From Mucilaginibacter boryungensis (GTDB lineage Bacteria; Bacteroidota; Bacteroidia; Sphingobacteriales; Sphingobacteriaceae): 64,000 bases of DNA. The stretch lies in contig NZ_JADFFM010000001.1 in the NCBI RefSeq assembly GCF_015221995.1, positions 1,984,001 through 2,048,000 of the forward strand. Direction: 5' to 3'. The number at the start of each line of letters is the position of its first letter. Position 1 is the stretch's first letter. Below the pieces are notes generated by a model, which saw nothing but the letters and a program-made list of their open reading frames with translations, had not been told where the DNA came from and searched no databases. The translations under genes and the position numbers were made by a program. Of this stretch, positions 37,269 to 46,556 are shown in pieces.

Positions 37269-38495
37269 ATGAAAAAGAAATTGATTTTGCTTGCGCTGAT
37301 ATTTGTACAGGCAGGCTTGCTGACTGTTAAAGCCCAGGAAACGATGGAAACCGGTGGCAAAGAAATGCCCAACGAGTGGATTGACAAAGATACCGGCCAT
37401 AAAGTGGTGCGCCTATCGCGCCGACCGGGCACCAGCAATGCCAGTTTCTATTTCAATAATTATTGCTTTGTACCCCAAGGCAGTAAAGGCGATTTGATGG
37501 TGTTTTATGGCAGCGTAGCCGATAAGGCTATGGGAAACCAGTTATTTACTGTGAACTTGAAAACGCTGGAAATTAAACAACTGACCAATCACAAGGCGAT
37601 AGCGGGAGAAATGGTTTGCCCCAAAACTAACGACGCCTATTATCAAAGCGGGGATAGCGTTTTCGCGGTGAATGCCATTACAGGTAAAAACAGGTTCATC
37701 TATGCGTTCGATCCATCGTTTAAAGGGCGCGTCGGTACTGTTAATGCCGATGGTACTTACCTGGCCTGCGTAAAAGCAACCGGTGACCTGGAACGCCAGA
37801 TACACGAAAAATATCCGGAAAAGAGTCAGTACTTCAATCGTATTTATGATGCGCATATCGAACATATCCTTTATAAGCTTAATGTCAAAACAGGTGAACT
37901 GACCGAGATACACCGTGAGAATGAATGGACTAATCACCTGCTGTTCTCGCCAGTTGATCCGGATATCCTTTCTTATTGCCACGAAGGGCCCTGGGAAAAG
38001 AATGACCGTATCTGGAATATCAACATCAAAACCCTGAAAAATACACTGATGCACAAACGCACGATGGTGAATGAGATTGCCGGTCACGAATTTTTTGGTA
38101 TCGGTGGCCAGCACGAGTGGTTCGACCTGCAAAAACCGAAAGGCAAAACCTTCTTTTTAGCGGCTTTTGATATGAAAACAGGCAAAGAAGACCGCATGTA
38201 TGAAATGGACAGGAACGAATGGTCGATACACTTTAACGTAACCAAGGATGAGAAAACTTTCTGCGGTGATGGCGGCGATCCGGGACAGGTAGCCAAAGCG
38301 CCCGATGGGGAATGGCTATACCTATTTAAGCCAAACGGCGACAGGTTAAAATCGGAAAAGCTGGTGAATATGAAACACCACAACTATAAGCTGGAGCCCA
38401 ACGTGCATTTCTCGCCCGATGAAAAGTGGATCATCTTCCGTGCTAACTTTGAGGGGGTGGAGCAAACCTACGCGGTGGAAATAGCGAAACATTAA
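37269..38495 (+). CDS. PL22-like oligogalacturonate lyase
   Basis: A 408-residue protein with a signal peptide (to about residue 22, TVKAQ) and a beta-propeller typical of family PL22. Matching segments are EWIDKDTGHKVVRLS, FYFNNYCFVP, NEWTNHLLFSPVDPDILSYCHEGPW, GIGGQHEWFDL and HHNYKLEPNVHFSPDEKWIIF; the conserved His in the last two are metal or catalytic residues in this family. It cuts short oligogalacturonides by beta-elimination. Cytoplasmic PL22 enzymes exist; the signal peptide here points to the periplasm. It is the only lyase in the window. Confidence 0.85.
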   Translation: MKKKLILLALIFVQAGLLTVKAQETMETGGKEMPNEWIDKDTGHKVVRLSRRPGTSNASFYFNNYCFVPQGSKGDLMVFYGSVADKAMGNQLFTVNLKTLEIKQLTNHKAIAGEMVCPKTNDAYYQSGDSVFAVNAITGKNRFIYAFDPSFKGRVGTVNADGTYLACVKATGDLERQIHEKYPEKSQYFNRIYDAHIEHILYKLNVKTGELTEIHRENEWTNHLLFSPVDPDILSYCHEGPWEKNDRIWNINIKTLKNTLMHKRTMVNEIAGHEFFGIGGQHEWFDLQKPKGKTFFLAAFDMKTGKEDRMYEMDRNEWSIHFNVTKDEKTFCGDGGDPGQVAKAPDGEWLYLFKPNGDRLKSEKLVNMKHHNYKLEPNVHFSPDEKWIIFRANFEGVEQTYAVEIAKH

Positions 38496-38544
38496 CTAAC
38501 GTCATTAGTCATTGAGACATTAGGTCATTTTATATTTAACGTTC

Positions 38545-41397
38545 ATGTCATTTCATAAACATATCAAAATAGCTGTCGCCGTTGCGCTTTCTTTAGGTAC
38601 TTATAACGCTATGGCGCAAATTGCCTGGCCGGTTATTACCAAACAAACCAAACCCTGGGCACGCTGGTGGTGGGAAGGCAGCGCAGTAAACAAAAAAGAC
38701 TTAACCTGGAACATGGAAAGCTATAAAGCTGCCGGTTTGGGGGGCTTGGAAATTACACCTATTTATGGGGTAAAAGGCCATGAAAGTGAGTTTATCACTT
38801 ACCTGTCGCCGCAATGGGTAAGTATGCTGCAATATACTTTGCAGGAAGGTAAACGCCTGAATATGGGAATTGACCTGGCCAACGCTACAGGCTGGCCATT
38901 TGGTGGTCCGTGGGTTACCAGCGAAGATGCCAGTAAGGAAATGTTCTGGAAAACATATAGCGTGAAAGGCGGCGAAAAACTAAATGAAGCAGTAGCTTTT
39001 ACTCAACAACCACTGGTACGTGCCGATGGCGTAGCGCCAAAAATTACCGATTTGATAGAACCTATCAGCAGTAATAAGAATCTTCAGTTAATGGCGCTTG
39101 ACCAGGTAAGGTTTGAAAAGCATATCCCGTTGACGATCCTTGTGGCTTATGATGAAAAAGGCCAGCATATCAATCTGACAAATAAAGTTGATGCCGATGG
39201 CAAACTGAACTGGACACCACCTGCCGGCGACTGGAAGTTGTATGCGATATTCCAGGGCTGGCACGGTAAAATGGTAGAACGCGCCGCGCCGGGTGGCGAA
39301 GGTTTCGTGATAGACCATTTTTCAAAACCGGCGCTAAATCATTACCTGGATAGGTTTGATAAAGCTTTTGCTGGTAAAGATCTGAGTGGTATCCGTAGCT
39401 TCTTTAACGATTCCTATGAAGTGGATGACGCCCGTGGGCAATCGAACTTTACACCACAGTTTTTTGATGAATTTTCTAAACGCCGTGGTTACGATCTGCG
39501 CGATCATTTGGATGCCTTGTTCAGCAAAGATGGTAAAGACATTAATAACCGTGTACTATGCGATTACCGTGAAACGATATCTGATTTACTATTAGATAAC
39601 TTCACCAAACCATGGCACGATTGGGCTAAGGCCAAAGGCGCGCTGATTCGTAATCAATCGCACGGTTCACCGGCCAATATATTAGATCTATATGGGGCTA
39701 TTGATATTCCCGAGACTGAGGGTAATGATATTTTGAGCTATAAACCCGCTACGTCTGCAGCTCACATAATGGGGAAACCATTAGCATCGTCCGAATCGGC
39801 AACCTGGCTGAATGATCATTTCCTGTCATCGTTAGGTGATGTAAAACAGGCAATAGATAAACTCTTTATTGGTGGCGTTAACCATATTTTTTATCATGGT
39901 ATCAGCTATTCGCCTAAGGATGCAGCCTGGCCTGGCTGGTTATTCTATGCCGCAGTGCACTTTAATCAGACCAATCCATTTTGGAATGATTTTTCTACGC
40001 TGAACAATTACATCGCCCGTACGCAATCGTTCTTGCAGCAAGGCAAACCTGATAATGATGTGCTGGTTTATTACCCATTGTTTGATAGTTTCTCCGAGTT
40101 AGGTCGTGGCGATTTGCTGAAACACTATGCCGGCATGCGCCCCGATTTTATGGGTACAGGCTTTGAAACTTCATCGGCCGAAATGCTGAAGAAGGGCTAC
40201 ACCTTCGATTTTATCTCTGATAAACAAATATTGGGCTTACAGACAACATCTGGTGGCATTATCTCAAACGGTAACCATTACAAAACCATCCTGTTGCCTA
40301 ACTGTAAATATATTTCGCTTGAAAGTTTTACTAAAATTATGGCTCTGGCTAATGACGGTGCAATCGTGGTTGTTTATAAAAACCTGCCTTCAGGTGTACC
40401 GGGCTATGGGAATTTGGATAAACGTGAAACCATATTTAAAAATCTGCTCGGCAGCCTTAATTTCACCAATACAAATAATGGGGTCAAGGTAGCCAAAATA
40501 GGTAAGGGGCGCTTCCTGCTATCTGATGAAATTACCCCATTAATGGAAGTTGCGGGCATCACCAGGGAGGCAATGACAGACAACGGTTTGCAATTTGTGC
40601 GCCGCACCTATAAAACAGGTAACAGTTATTTTGTAGCCAACAAAGGCGACAAAGCAGTTGATACCTGGGTGCCTTTGGCAAAAAACGCAGCATCGGTGGT
40701 GATATTTAACCCAATGACTAAGCAATCGGGCTTGGGTAAGATCAACAAAAGAGGGAGAGGTGCCAGTGTTTATCTGCAATTGCAACCGGGTGAAAGCTGT
40801 ATCCTGCAAACATCGCCAACGGTAATTACAGGTGCAGCTTATAATTACTATCAGCCTTTTGGCGATGCGATAAATATAGCGGGTAACTGGACGTTGCGAT
40901 TCACCGAAGGCGGCCCGACACTGCCTGCGACAATTCAAACCAGCGAATTAAAATCGTGGACTGAGTTGGGTGGTGATGCTGAAAAGGCGTTTTCAGGTAC
41001 AGGCAGTTATACCATTACTTTCAACAAACCGGCTAAAACAGCAACCAACTATCAGCTTGATTTGGGCAAAGTACATGAAGAAGCGGAGGTTTATTTGAAC
41101 GGGGCAAAACTGGCTACATTACTTGGCCCGCAATACATCGTAAATATTCCGGCATCACAACTAAAAGCAAACAACCAACTGGAAATAAAAGTGGCTAATT
41201 TAATGGCTAACCGTATTATTGATATGGATAAACGGAATATCCCATATCGTATATTTTATAATACCAATTTCCAATCGCACGGTCGCGATTCACGCGGGCC
41301 AGACGGTTTATTTAATGCCTCAAAATGGGAACCGAAAGCTTCGGGCTTAATTGGCCCCGTTACACTAACCCCCATGAGTATAGTAACCCCAAAATAA
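38545..41397 (+). CDS. GH106 alpha-L-rhamnosidase
   Basis: A 950-residue exported enzyme (signal peptide to about residue 25, NAMAQ). GH106 wording is present throughout: PWARWWWEGSAVNKKDLTWN, GLGGLEITPIYGV, GIDLANATGWPFGGPWV, FFNDSYEVDDARGQSN, ESATWLNDHFL and HIFYHGISYSPKDAAWPGW. The C-terminus has a jelly-roll carbohydrate-binding-like domain (about 780-940). It removes terminal alpha-L-rhamnose, feeding RhaT and the rhamnose pathway. It is the last gene of the 35167 operon, 49 bases after the lyase gene. Confidence 0.92.
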   Translation: MSFHKHIKIAVAVALSLGTYNAMAQIAWPVITKQTKPWARWWWEGSAVNKKDLTWNMESYKAAGLGGLEITPIYGVKGHESEFITYLSPQWVSMLQYTLQEGKRLNMGIDLANATGWPFGGPWVTSEDASKEMFWKTYSVKGGEKLNEAVAFTQQPLVRADGVAPKITDLIEPISSNKNLQLMALDQVRFEKHIPLTILVAYDEKGQHINLTNKVDADGKLNWTPPAGDWKLYAIFQGWHGKMVERAAPGGEGFVIDHFSKPALNHYLDRFDKAFAGKDLSGIRSFFNDSYEVDDARGQSNFTPQFFDEFSKRRGYDLRDHLDALFSKDGKDINNRVLCDYRETISDLLLDNFTKPWHDWAKAKGALIRNQSHGSPANILDLYGAIDIPETEGNDILSYKPATSAAHIMGKPLASSESATWLNDHFLSSLGDVKQAIDKLFIGGVNHIFYHGISYSPKDAAWPGWLFYAAVHFNQTNPFWNDFSTLNNYIARTQSFLQQGKPDNDVLVYYPLFDSFSELGRGDLLKHYAGMRPDFMGTGFETSSAEMLKKGYTFDFISDKQILGLQTTSGGIISNGNHYKTILLPNCKYISLESFTKIMALANDGAIVVVYKNLPSGVPGYGNLDKRETIFKNLLGSLNFTNTNNGVKVAKIGKGRFLLSDEITPLMEVAGITREAMTDNGLQFVRRTYKTGNSYFVANKGDKAVDTWVPLAKNAASVVIFNPMTKQSGLGKINKRGRGASVYLQLQPGESCILQTSPTVITGAAYNYYQPFGDAINIAGNWTLRFTEGGPTLPATIQTSELKSWTELGGDAEKAFSGTGSYTITFNKPAKTATNYQLDLGKVHEEAEVYLNGAKLATLLGPQYIVNIPASQLKANNQLEIKVANLMANRIIDMDKRNIPYRIFYNTNFQSHGRDSRGPDGLFNASKWEPKASGLIGPVTLTPMSIVTPK

Positions 41398-41423
41398 GCT
41401 CAAACCTACGGAATTTGAGCTTA
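41395..41423 (+). terminator. Hairpin at the GH106 stop codon
   Basis: TAAGCTCAAA (41395-41404, containing the stop TAA) pairs with TTTGAGCTTA (41414-41423), leaving a nine-base loop. No T-run follows. It is probably a weak terminator or 3' end-protecting hairpin, helped by the larger inverted repeat just after it. Confidence 0.5.
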
Positions 41424-41427
41424 AACC

Positions 41428-41485
41428 ATCCTGTAGTGTCCTGCTTTTGTAACGTAACCAATACAAAAGCAGGACACTACAGGAC
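41428..41485. repeat. 23-bp inverted repeat made of two opposed CAGGA operators
   Basis: Bases 41429-41451 and 41462-41484 are perfect reverse complements with a 10-base loop. Each arm contains a complete CAGGA-N5-CAGGA site, one on each strand. Only the plus-strand arm has a -7 box at the usual distance. The region could form a strong hairpin ending the GH106 transcript or act as a double binding site. Confidence 0.85.
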
Positions 41486-41514
41486 ACTTGTTTTTACACG
41501 ATACTTTAAGTTCG
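41470..41514 (+). promoter_or_regulatory. CAGGA direct-repeat operator and -7 box before the third SusCD pair
   Basis: CAGGA occurs at 41470-41474 and 41480-41484. TAAGTTCG (41507-41514) starts 27 bases after the second copy; it fits TAnnTTTG with one mismatch. The SusC start is 51 bases later. The 20 bases from this -7 box onward agree at 18 positions with those at 46502. Confidence 0.75.
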
Positions 41515-41565
41515 TTTAACAATTATAAAAACTGGAACCAAACAGTTAAACCTTAAATAAATTTT

Positions 41566-44500
41566 ATGAAACAAGCGTTTATTTACCTCAGTAAAGTGCT
41601 ATTGTTATTGCTTTTTTTTAACCTGGCAGTATATAATGCTAATGCACAGCAAACCGCCACATTATCAAATGGGTCTAAAACTGTAGTATTGCAAAGTGCA
41701 CAACAAACCGTAACTGGTATTGTAACAGACACTAAAAATATGCCCATCCCTGGTGTTTCGGTGCAAATTAAAGGAACACAAACAGGTGCCGTTGCCGATG
41801 TTAATGGCAGGTATAGTATTAAAGCTTCTGCCGGTCAGGTTCTGACATTCAAATCTGTTGGTTATGATACCAAGGAAATTACGGTTGGTGGCAGCAGCCA
41901 AATAAATGTAACCCTAACCGAAACCAACAGCCAGTTAAATGAAGTTGTTGTAATTGGTTATGGTACACAAAAACGTGGTAATGTAACTGGTGCACAAGCT
42001 ACTTTTAAAGCTGATAATCTTAACGAGCGTGCTATTACCCGTGTTGATCAGGCATTGGTTGGTCAAATGGCAGGCGTAACAGTTAAACAAAACACCGGTG
42101 TTCCGGGAAAGGCTTTTAGCGTTAACGTACGCGGTACTGGCTCTATTACTGCAGGTAACGAACCATTATATGTAATAGATGGTTTCCCTTTAACCGTTTC
42201 GGTTTTAGGTACCGGTGGCTCATTCGGCACAGGTAACCCGTTGGATAATATCAACCCTAATGATATTGAAGATATCCAGGTATTGAAAGATGCCGCTGCT
42301 GCCGCTATTTACGGTTCCCGTGCTTCAAATGGTGTCGTATTGATCACTACCAAAAAAGGCAAAACCGGTAAAGCAAAAATCAATTACAACGCTTATTTTG
42401 GCTATAACGCGGCCGCCAAATATCTGCCTATGTTAAACGGAGATGAATGGATTGATCGTGCGACAGAAATGATAAACGCGGCATACGTATTAAAATATGG
42501 ATCGGCCGGCGCAACTGCTAACGATGATGCTGCAAAAAGACAAGCCTTAAATGGTGGTGCTTTCAGCACAGCTTATATGTTAGATCCTCGTTGGGCCCAA
42601 CCCGGCCATCCGGGCCTGCAATATATCAATTGGGAAAAAGCGATTGAACAAAAAGGCGCTATGCAAAACCAGGGGTTAAGCGCAAGTGGTGGAACGGAAG
42701 ATGTGAAATATTTTGTATCAGGTAATTATGCTAACCAGGACGGCTTTGTAAAAGGCTTGGGTTATAAGGCTTATTCCGCCCGTGCTAATGTGGAAGTAAA
42801 TATTGCTAAAAACTTCAAATTGGGTGTTAATATAGCCCCAACATTCTCCATTGCTCAAGATCCCGGCGTAGAAGGCAAGGACAACATCTTTCACCAGGCT
42901 ATCAGTTACAGTCCCATCCAGGAAGACACTGTAGGATTATATACAAATGCATTTAAAAATGCTCAATACAGCTGGAGTAACTCAGCTAATAGCCCGATTG
43001 CTAAACTTGAGTATAAAGTAGGGCAAACAAAGAAATACCGTACTTTGGGAACTGTATTTGCCGAATATGAAATTATTAAGGGCCTGGTATTAAGAAGTTC
43101 ACTCAATCTTGATAACGTAGATAATACGTCGAACGGTTACACGCCTTATACCATTACAGGCTCGCTTTCTACAAGGACATTTAATGCTACTACCAACCCA
43201 AATGTAACTTCAGCTACGTCTGGTTCATACAACACGTTTAAAAGGCAAACTTTTGTAAACGAGAATACGCTGAATTTTAGCCGCACTTTTGGCGGTGTAC
43301 ACAACTTAAACGTACTGTTGGGTGAATCATATAATACCGATCGTTTAGATCAATCATCGTTATCATCCTCTGGCGGGTATACAAGCGCCGTTATTCAAAC
43401 GCTGAATGCTGCCGCAGCTACCACTGGTAGTTCAAGCGCTTCTAAAAGTGTTTTAGTATCGTATTTCAGCCGTGCGCAATACGATTATAAAAACAAATAC
43501 CTGTTATCGGCCAGTATACGTGAAGATGGTTCATCTCGCTTTGGTATGAATAATAAATACGGTGTTTTCCCGTCAGCTTCAGTAGGCTGGAGGGTAATTG
43601 AAGAGGATTTTATGAAAAACTCTAAGACCGTAAGTGATTTAAAACTTCGTTTCAGTTATGGTGTAAATGGTAATAACGCTTTTAGCGGTGATTATGCCAG
43701 TATTGCTCAAATTGGTTCTTATGGTTACGATCTGGGTGCTACCCAAGCTATAGCGATAGGCCAGGCGCCAAGCAACTTAGCTAACCCCGACCTGCGTTGG
43801 GAAAAATCGCAAACTTATGATTTTGGTGTTGATTTCGGTTTTTTCAAAAACCGTTTAACAGGTTCATTTGATTATTATAATAAATTAAACACCGACTTAT
43901 TGCTAAATGTGCCTGTACCGGGAGCGACTGGCTTTACCAGCGGCTTCCGCAATGCCGGTTCGGTACGTAATATTGGTGAGGAACTGGAATTAACCAGCCA
44001 TAATATGTCTGGCAAGGTTACCTGGAGTACTTCAGTTACTTTAACACACAATACCAACAAGGTAGTTTCGTTATATGGCAACCAACAGCGTATCATTATA
44101 CCTAACTCGTTTGATGTATCTGACAACATACTACAAGTTGGTCAGCCATTGAACAGTATTTATGTGGTTAGGCAAATAGGTATCCTTACCCAGGCCGATA
44201 TCACTAACAAAGTTGCCTTATACGGCACAGGTGAAACCGTTGGTGACCCTAAATATGAAGACCTTAACGGTGATGGTGTAATTACCGAGGCTGATAAACA
44301 AATTGTTGGGCATCCAAGTCCAGACTGGACCTGGGGTGTCACCAATACTGTACGTTTTAAGGGTTTTGATTTAAGCGTATTAGTACAGGGCCAAAACGGT
44401 GGTTCTATCTATTCATTATTAGGCCGTGCTATTACGCGTACAGGTCAAGGCTTTACAGATAATGCACCTGAATTTTACGTAAACAGGTGGCGTTCACCTG

Positions 44501-44838
44501 ATAATCCTGGTGCTGGGCGTGTAAGTAAAGCTTACTCAACATTCGGCTTCGTAGCCAATACCGATTGGTTGTATTCATCTGATTATTATCGTGTAAGGGA
44601 TATCACCCTGGGTTACAATCTGAAAAATGCATTCAAAGGAAAAGTTAAATTCTTAAGCGCTGCCCGTATTTACGTTACCGCCGAAAACTTCTTTGGTCAT
44701 GATAAGTACTATGGTGGTTTCAATCCTGAAGCGCAGAATACGGCTATTAGTTCAGACAGTAACTATCCTGAACCGGGTGATTACGGTGGCTTGCCATTGG
44801 CCAAATCACTCATCTTCGGGTTAAACGTTACTTTTTAA
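41566..44838 (+). CDS. SusC-family TonB-dependent outer-membrane transporter (third pair)
   Basis: A 1090-residue protein with a signal peptide (to about residue 27, NANAQ), a carboxypeptidase-regulatory-like domain (about 47-122; GIVTDTKNMPIPGVSVQIKG), the TonB-box-like LNEVVVIGYGTQKRG (about 126-140), a plug (about 145-260; VAGVTV-like MAGVTVKQNTG, VNVRGTGSI, YVIDGFPL, LKDAAAAAIYGSRASNGVVLIT) and a barrel ending FGLNVTF. It closely follows the classical SusC pattern, more so than the two in the FAS1 operon. It is paired with the SusD gene 20 bases downstream and is the importer most directly tied to the pectin enzymes. Confidence 0.97.
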   Translation: MKQAFIYLSKVLLLLLFFNLAVYNANAQQTATLSNGSKTVVLQSAQQTVTGIVTDTKNMPIPGVSVQIKGTQTGAVADVNGRYSIKASAGQVLTFKSVGYDTKEITVGGSSQINVTLTETNSQLNEVVVIGYGTQKRGNVTGAQATFKADNLNERAITRVDQALVGQMAGVTVKQNTGVPGKAFSVNVRGTGSITAGNEPLYVIDGFPLTVSVLGTGGSFGTGNPLDNINPNDIEDIQVLKDAAAAAIYGSRASNGVVLITTKKGKTGKAKINYNAYFGYNAAAKYLPMLNGDEWIDRATEMINAAYVLKYGSAGATANDDAAKRQALNGGAFSTAYMLDPRWAQPGHPGLQYINWEKAIEQKGAMQNQGLSASGGTEDVKYFVSGNYANQDGFVKGLGYKAYSARANVEVNIAKNFKLGVNIAPTFSIAQDPGVEGKDNIFHQAISYSPIQEDTVGLYTNAFKNAQYSWSNSANSPIAKLEYKVGQTKKYRTLGTVFAEYEIIKGLVLRSSLNLDNVDNTSNGYTPYTITGSLSTRTFNATTNPNVTSATSGSYNTFKRQTFVNENTLNFSRTFGGVHNLNVLLGESYNTDRLDQSSLSSSGGYTSAVIQTLNAAAATTGSSSASKSVLVSYFSRAQYDYKNKYLLSASIREDGSSRFGMNNKYGVFPSASVGWRVIEEDFMKNSKTVSDLKLRFSYGVNGNNAFSGDYASIAQIGSYGYDLGATQAIAIGQAPSNLANPDLRWEKSQTYDFGVDFGFFKNRLTGSFDYYNKLNTDLLLNVPVPGATGFTSGFRNAGSVRNIGEELELTSHNMSGKVTWSTSVTLTHNTNKVVSLYGNQQRIIIPNSFDVSDNILQVGQPLNSIYVVRQIGILTQADITNKVALYGTGETVGDPKYEDLNGDGVITEADKQIVGHPSPDWTWGVTNTVRFKGFDLSVLVQGQNGGSIYSLLGRAITRTGQGFTDNAPEFYVNRWRSPDNPGAGRVSKAYSTFGFVANTDWLYSSDYYRVRDITLGYNLKNAFKGKVKFLSAARIYVTAENFFGHDKYYGGFNPEAQNTAISSDSNYPEPGDYGGLPLAKSLIFGLNVTF

Positions 44839-44858
44839 TCATTTTTAATATTATCAAA

Positions 44859-46382
44859 ATGAAAAAGATATTCTTTCTATCAACCATATCAGCCGTTGCT
44901 TTAATGACAGCTTGTAAGAAGGACCTAAATCAGGTGCCAATTTCAACGTCAACAACCGCTACCTTTTATTTGCAACCGAGCGATTTTTTACAAGCATCAA
45001 ACGCTATTTATGCGGACTTGCATAATTATCCAAACCGTCTTCAAAACTTATCTGAAATACGTTCGGATAATATTTATGGTGTATCGGTAACCGTGCGCGA
45101 TTGGGATCCTATAAACGACTTTTCGCCATCGCTGCCGGCTAATGCCTATGTAACTGAGGCATGGACTACCGATTTTAATGGTATATTCCGTGCTAATACC
45201 TTATTAGACCAACTTGCAAAAAATGGTAGTTTAGTTGGTTCAGCAACATTAGCTACCAGGCTACAGGCCGAGGCAAAATTTTTACGCGCGTTCTTTTACT
45301 TTGACCTGGTAAGATATTTTGGAAAACTACCAATAATTGATCACCCGGTTTCGGCAGCTGAAGCCAACACAATAAGCCGCAGCCCGGTAGCTGATGTATA
45401 TAAATTAATTACCTCTGACCTGCAGTTCGCTATTGCTAATTTACCCGGCAGCTATACAGGTGTTGACGTTGGCCGTGCAACAAAGTATTCAGCTGAAGCA
45501 TTATTGGCCGAGGCATATATGGCTAAATCAGGCCCTACATACGGCATTGAAGGTCCGGGTCTTGCATCAAATGAATGGAATTTGGCACTGCCTTTATTGC
45601 AAGATATTATTACCAATGGCGGCTTTGTTTTTAATCCTAATTATGCTAATATATTCGCCTACACCAATCAAGGGCCTGCCGTTAATAAGGAATCTGTTTT
45701 TGATGTGATTTATACGTCTGGTATTAGTGGTACCAGTGACTTATATGGTGCCTCATATCCATGGAATTTAACACCTAATGGGTATTTTCTTTCATTGAAA
45801 GACACCAAATCAAACGGAAGCCTTGAAATTATCCCGGTATCACCTGATTTGGCCAGCAGCTATGCTGCCACAGATGTGCGCAAAGCAGCAACAATTTATA
45901 CTGCCGGCTATACTAACGCGGGAAGCACCGAGAACCGTCCGTTCTTTAAAAAATGGCTGGATGTTTCTAAACTATCTTCTGTACTAAGCCGTTTCGACTG
46001 GGGTATTGACTACATAGCTATCAGATACACCGATGTACTGATGATGAAAGCCGAGTGCATTTTACATGGTGCCCCAGGCTCTCAAAGTGATGTGGACGCT
46101 ATTGTTAACCAGGTACGTACCAGGGCAGGCTTACCCTCAATCACCGGGGTAACATTGCCGCAGTTATTTGACGAACGCCGCCGCGAGTTTGCCGATGAAG
46201 GTCTGCGTTGGTTCGATTTGCAAAGAAGCGGTAATCTGTTAACGATCATGAATGCGTGGATTGCTAAGGACGATGCCCAAAAAGCTATTAAACCAGCTAT
46301 CGCTAACTATATTATTTACCCTGTTCCTCAGCGTGAGATAGATACTACGCCTGGCTTATACACTCAAAACCCAGGCTATTAA
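44859..46382 (+). CDS. SusD/RagB-family nutrient-binding lipoprotein (third pair)
   Basis: A 507-residue lipoprotein with lipobox LMTAC (Cys19) followed by KKDLNQVPIS. The family features are clear: LQAEAKFLRAFFYFDLVRYFGKLPI, RYTDVLMMKAEC, FDERRREFADEGLRWFDLQRSG and the C-terminal IIYPVPQREIDTTPGLYTQNPGY. It forms the lid of the SusC barrel encoded upstream. A terminator follows 42 bases after the stop, so the pair is a two-gene transcript. Confidence 0.97.
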   Translation: MKKIFFLSTISAVALMTACKKDLNQVPISTSTTATFYLQPSDFLQASNAIYADLHNYPNRLQNLSEIRSDNIYGVSVTVRDWDPINDFSPSLPANAYVTEAWTTDFNGIFRANTLLDQLAKNGSLVGSATLATRLQAEAKFLRAFFYFDLVRYFGKLPIIDHPVSAAEANTISRSPVADVYKLITSDLQFAIANLPGSYTGVDVGRATKYSAEALLAEAYMAKSGPTYGIEGPGLASNEWNLALPLLQDIITNGGFVFNPNYANIFAYTNQGPAVNKESVFDVIYTSGISGTSDLYGASYPWNLTPNGYFLSLKDTKSNGSLEIIPVSPDLASSYAATDVRKAATIYTAGYTNAGSTENRPFFKKWLDVSKLSSVLSRFDWGIDYIAIRYTDVLMMKAECILHGAPGSQSDVDAIVNQVRTRAGLPSITGVTLPQLFDERRREFADEGLRWFDLQRSGNLLTIMNAWIAKDDAQKAIKPAIANYIIYPVPQREIDTTPGLYTQNPGY

Positions 46383-46423
46383 ACATTAAGTAAACGTCTT
46401 TTCTGTAATAAATTGGTTAATAA

Positions 46424-46461
46424 AAGAAAATGCGGCTCGCCAGGGCCGCTTTTCTTGTTTT
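46424..46461 (+). terminator. Rho-independent terminator after the third SusCD pair
   Basis: AAGAAAA-T-GCGGC (46424-46436) pairs with GCCGC-TTTTCTT (46445-46456), with one bulged T and an eight-base loop. GTTTTT follows. The next CAGGA operator starts four bases later. Confidence 0.9.
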
Positions 46462-46464
46462 TGG

Positions 46465-46509
46465 CAGGATGCTACAGGATGCCATTTGGCAAATTATCTT
46501 ATAAGTTCG
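46465..46509 (+). promoter_or_regulatory. CAGGA direct-repeat operator and -7 box before the GH2/acetylesterase operon
   Basis: CAGGA occurs at 46465-46469 and 46475-46479. TAAGTTCG (46502-46509) begins 27 bases after the second copy. The start codon follows 48 bases later. A TTTG at 46485-46488 is too close to the -7 box (13 bases) to be a -33 element. Confidence 0.75.
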
Positions 46510-46556
46510 TGTACCAATTATTGCCGCCGGGCATAAGATAATTTCTAATTTAACCG

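Noticed and set aside
37542..38132. Long antisense frame (196 codons, minus strand) inside the PL22-like gene
   Set aside because: The plus-strand protein has family motifs along its full length; the antisense product has none.
38497..38535. Repeated GTCATT-type words before the GH106 gene
   Set aside because: The spacing is irregular and there is no -7 box at a set distance. The gene is only 49 bases after its operon partner.
23638..41397. Identification of the locus as an ulvan PUL because of the sulfatase and rhamnose genes
   Set aside because: There is only one sulfatase and no ulvan lyase, whereas CE12 esterases, a PL22-like lyase and GH106 favour pectin. Kept only as an open question in the findings.
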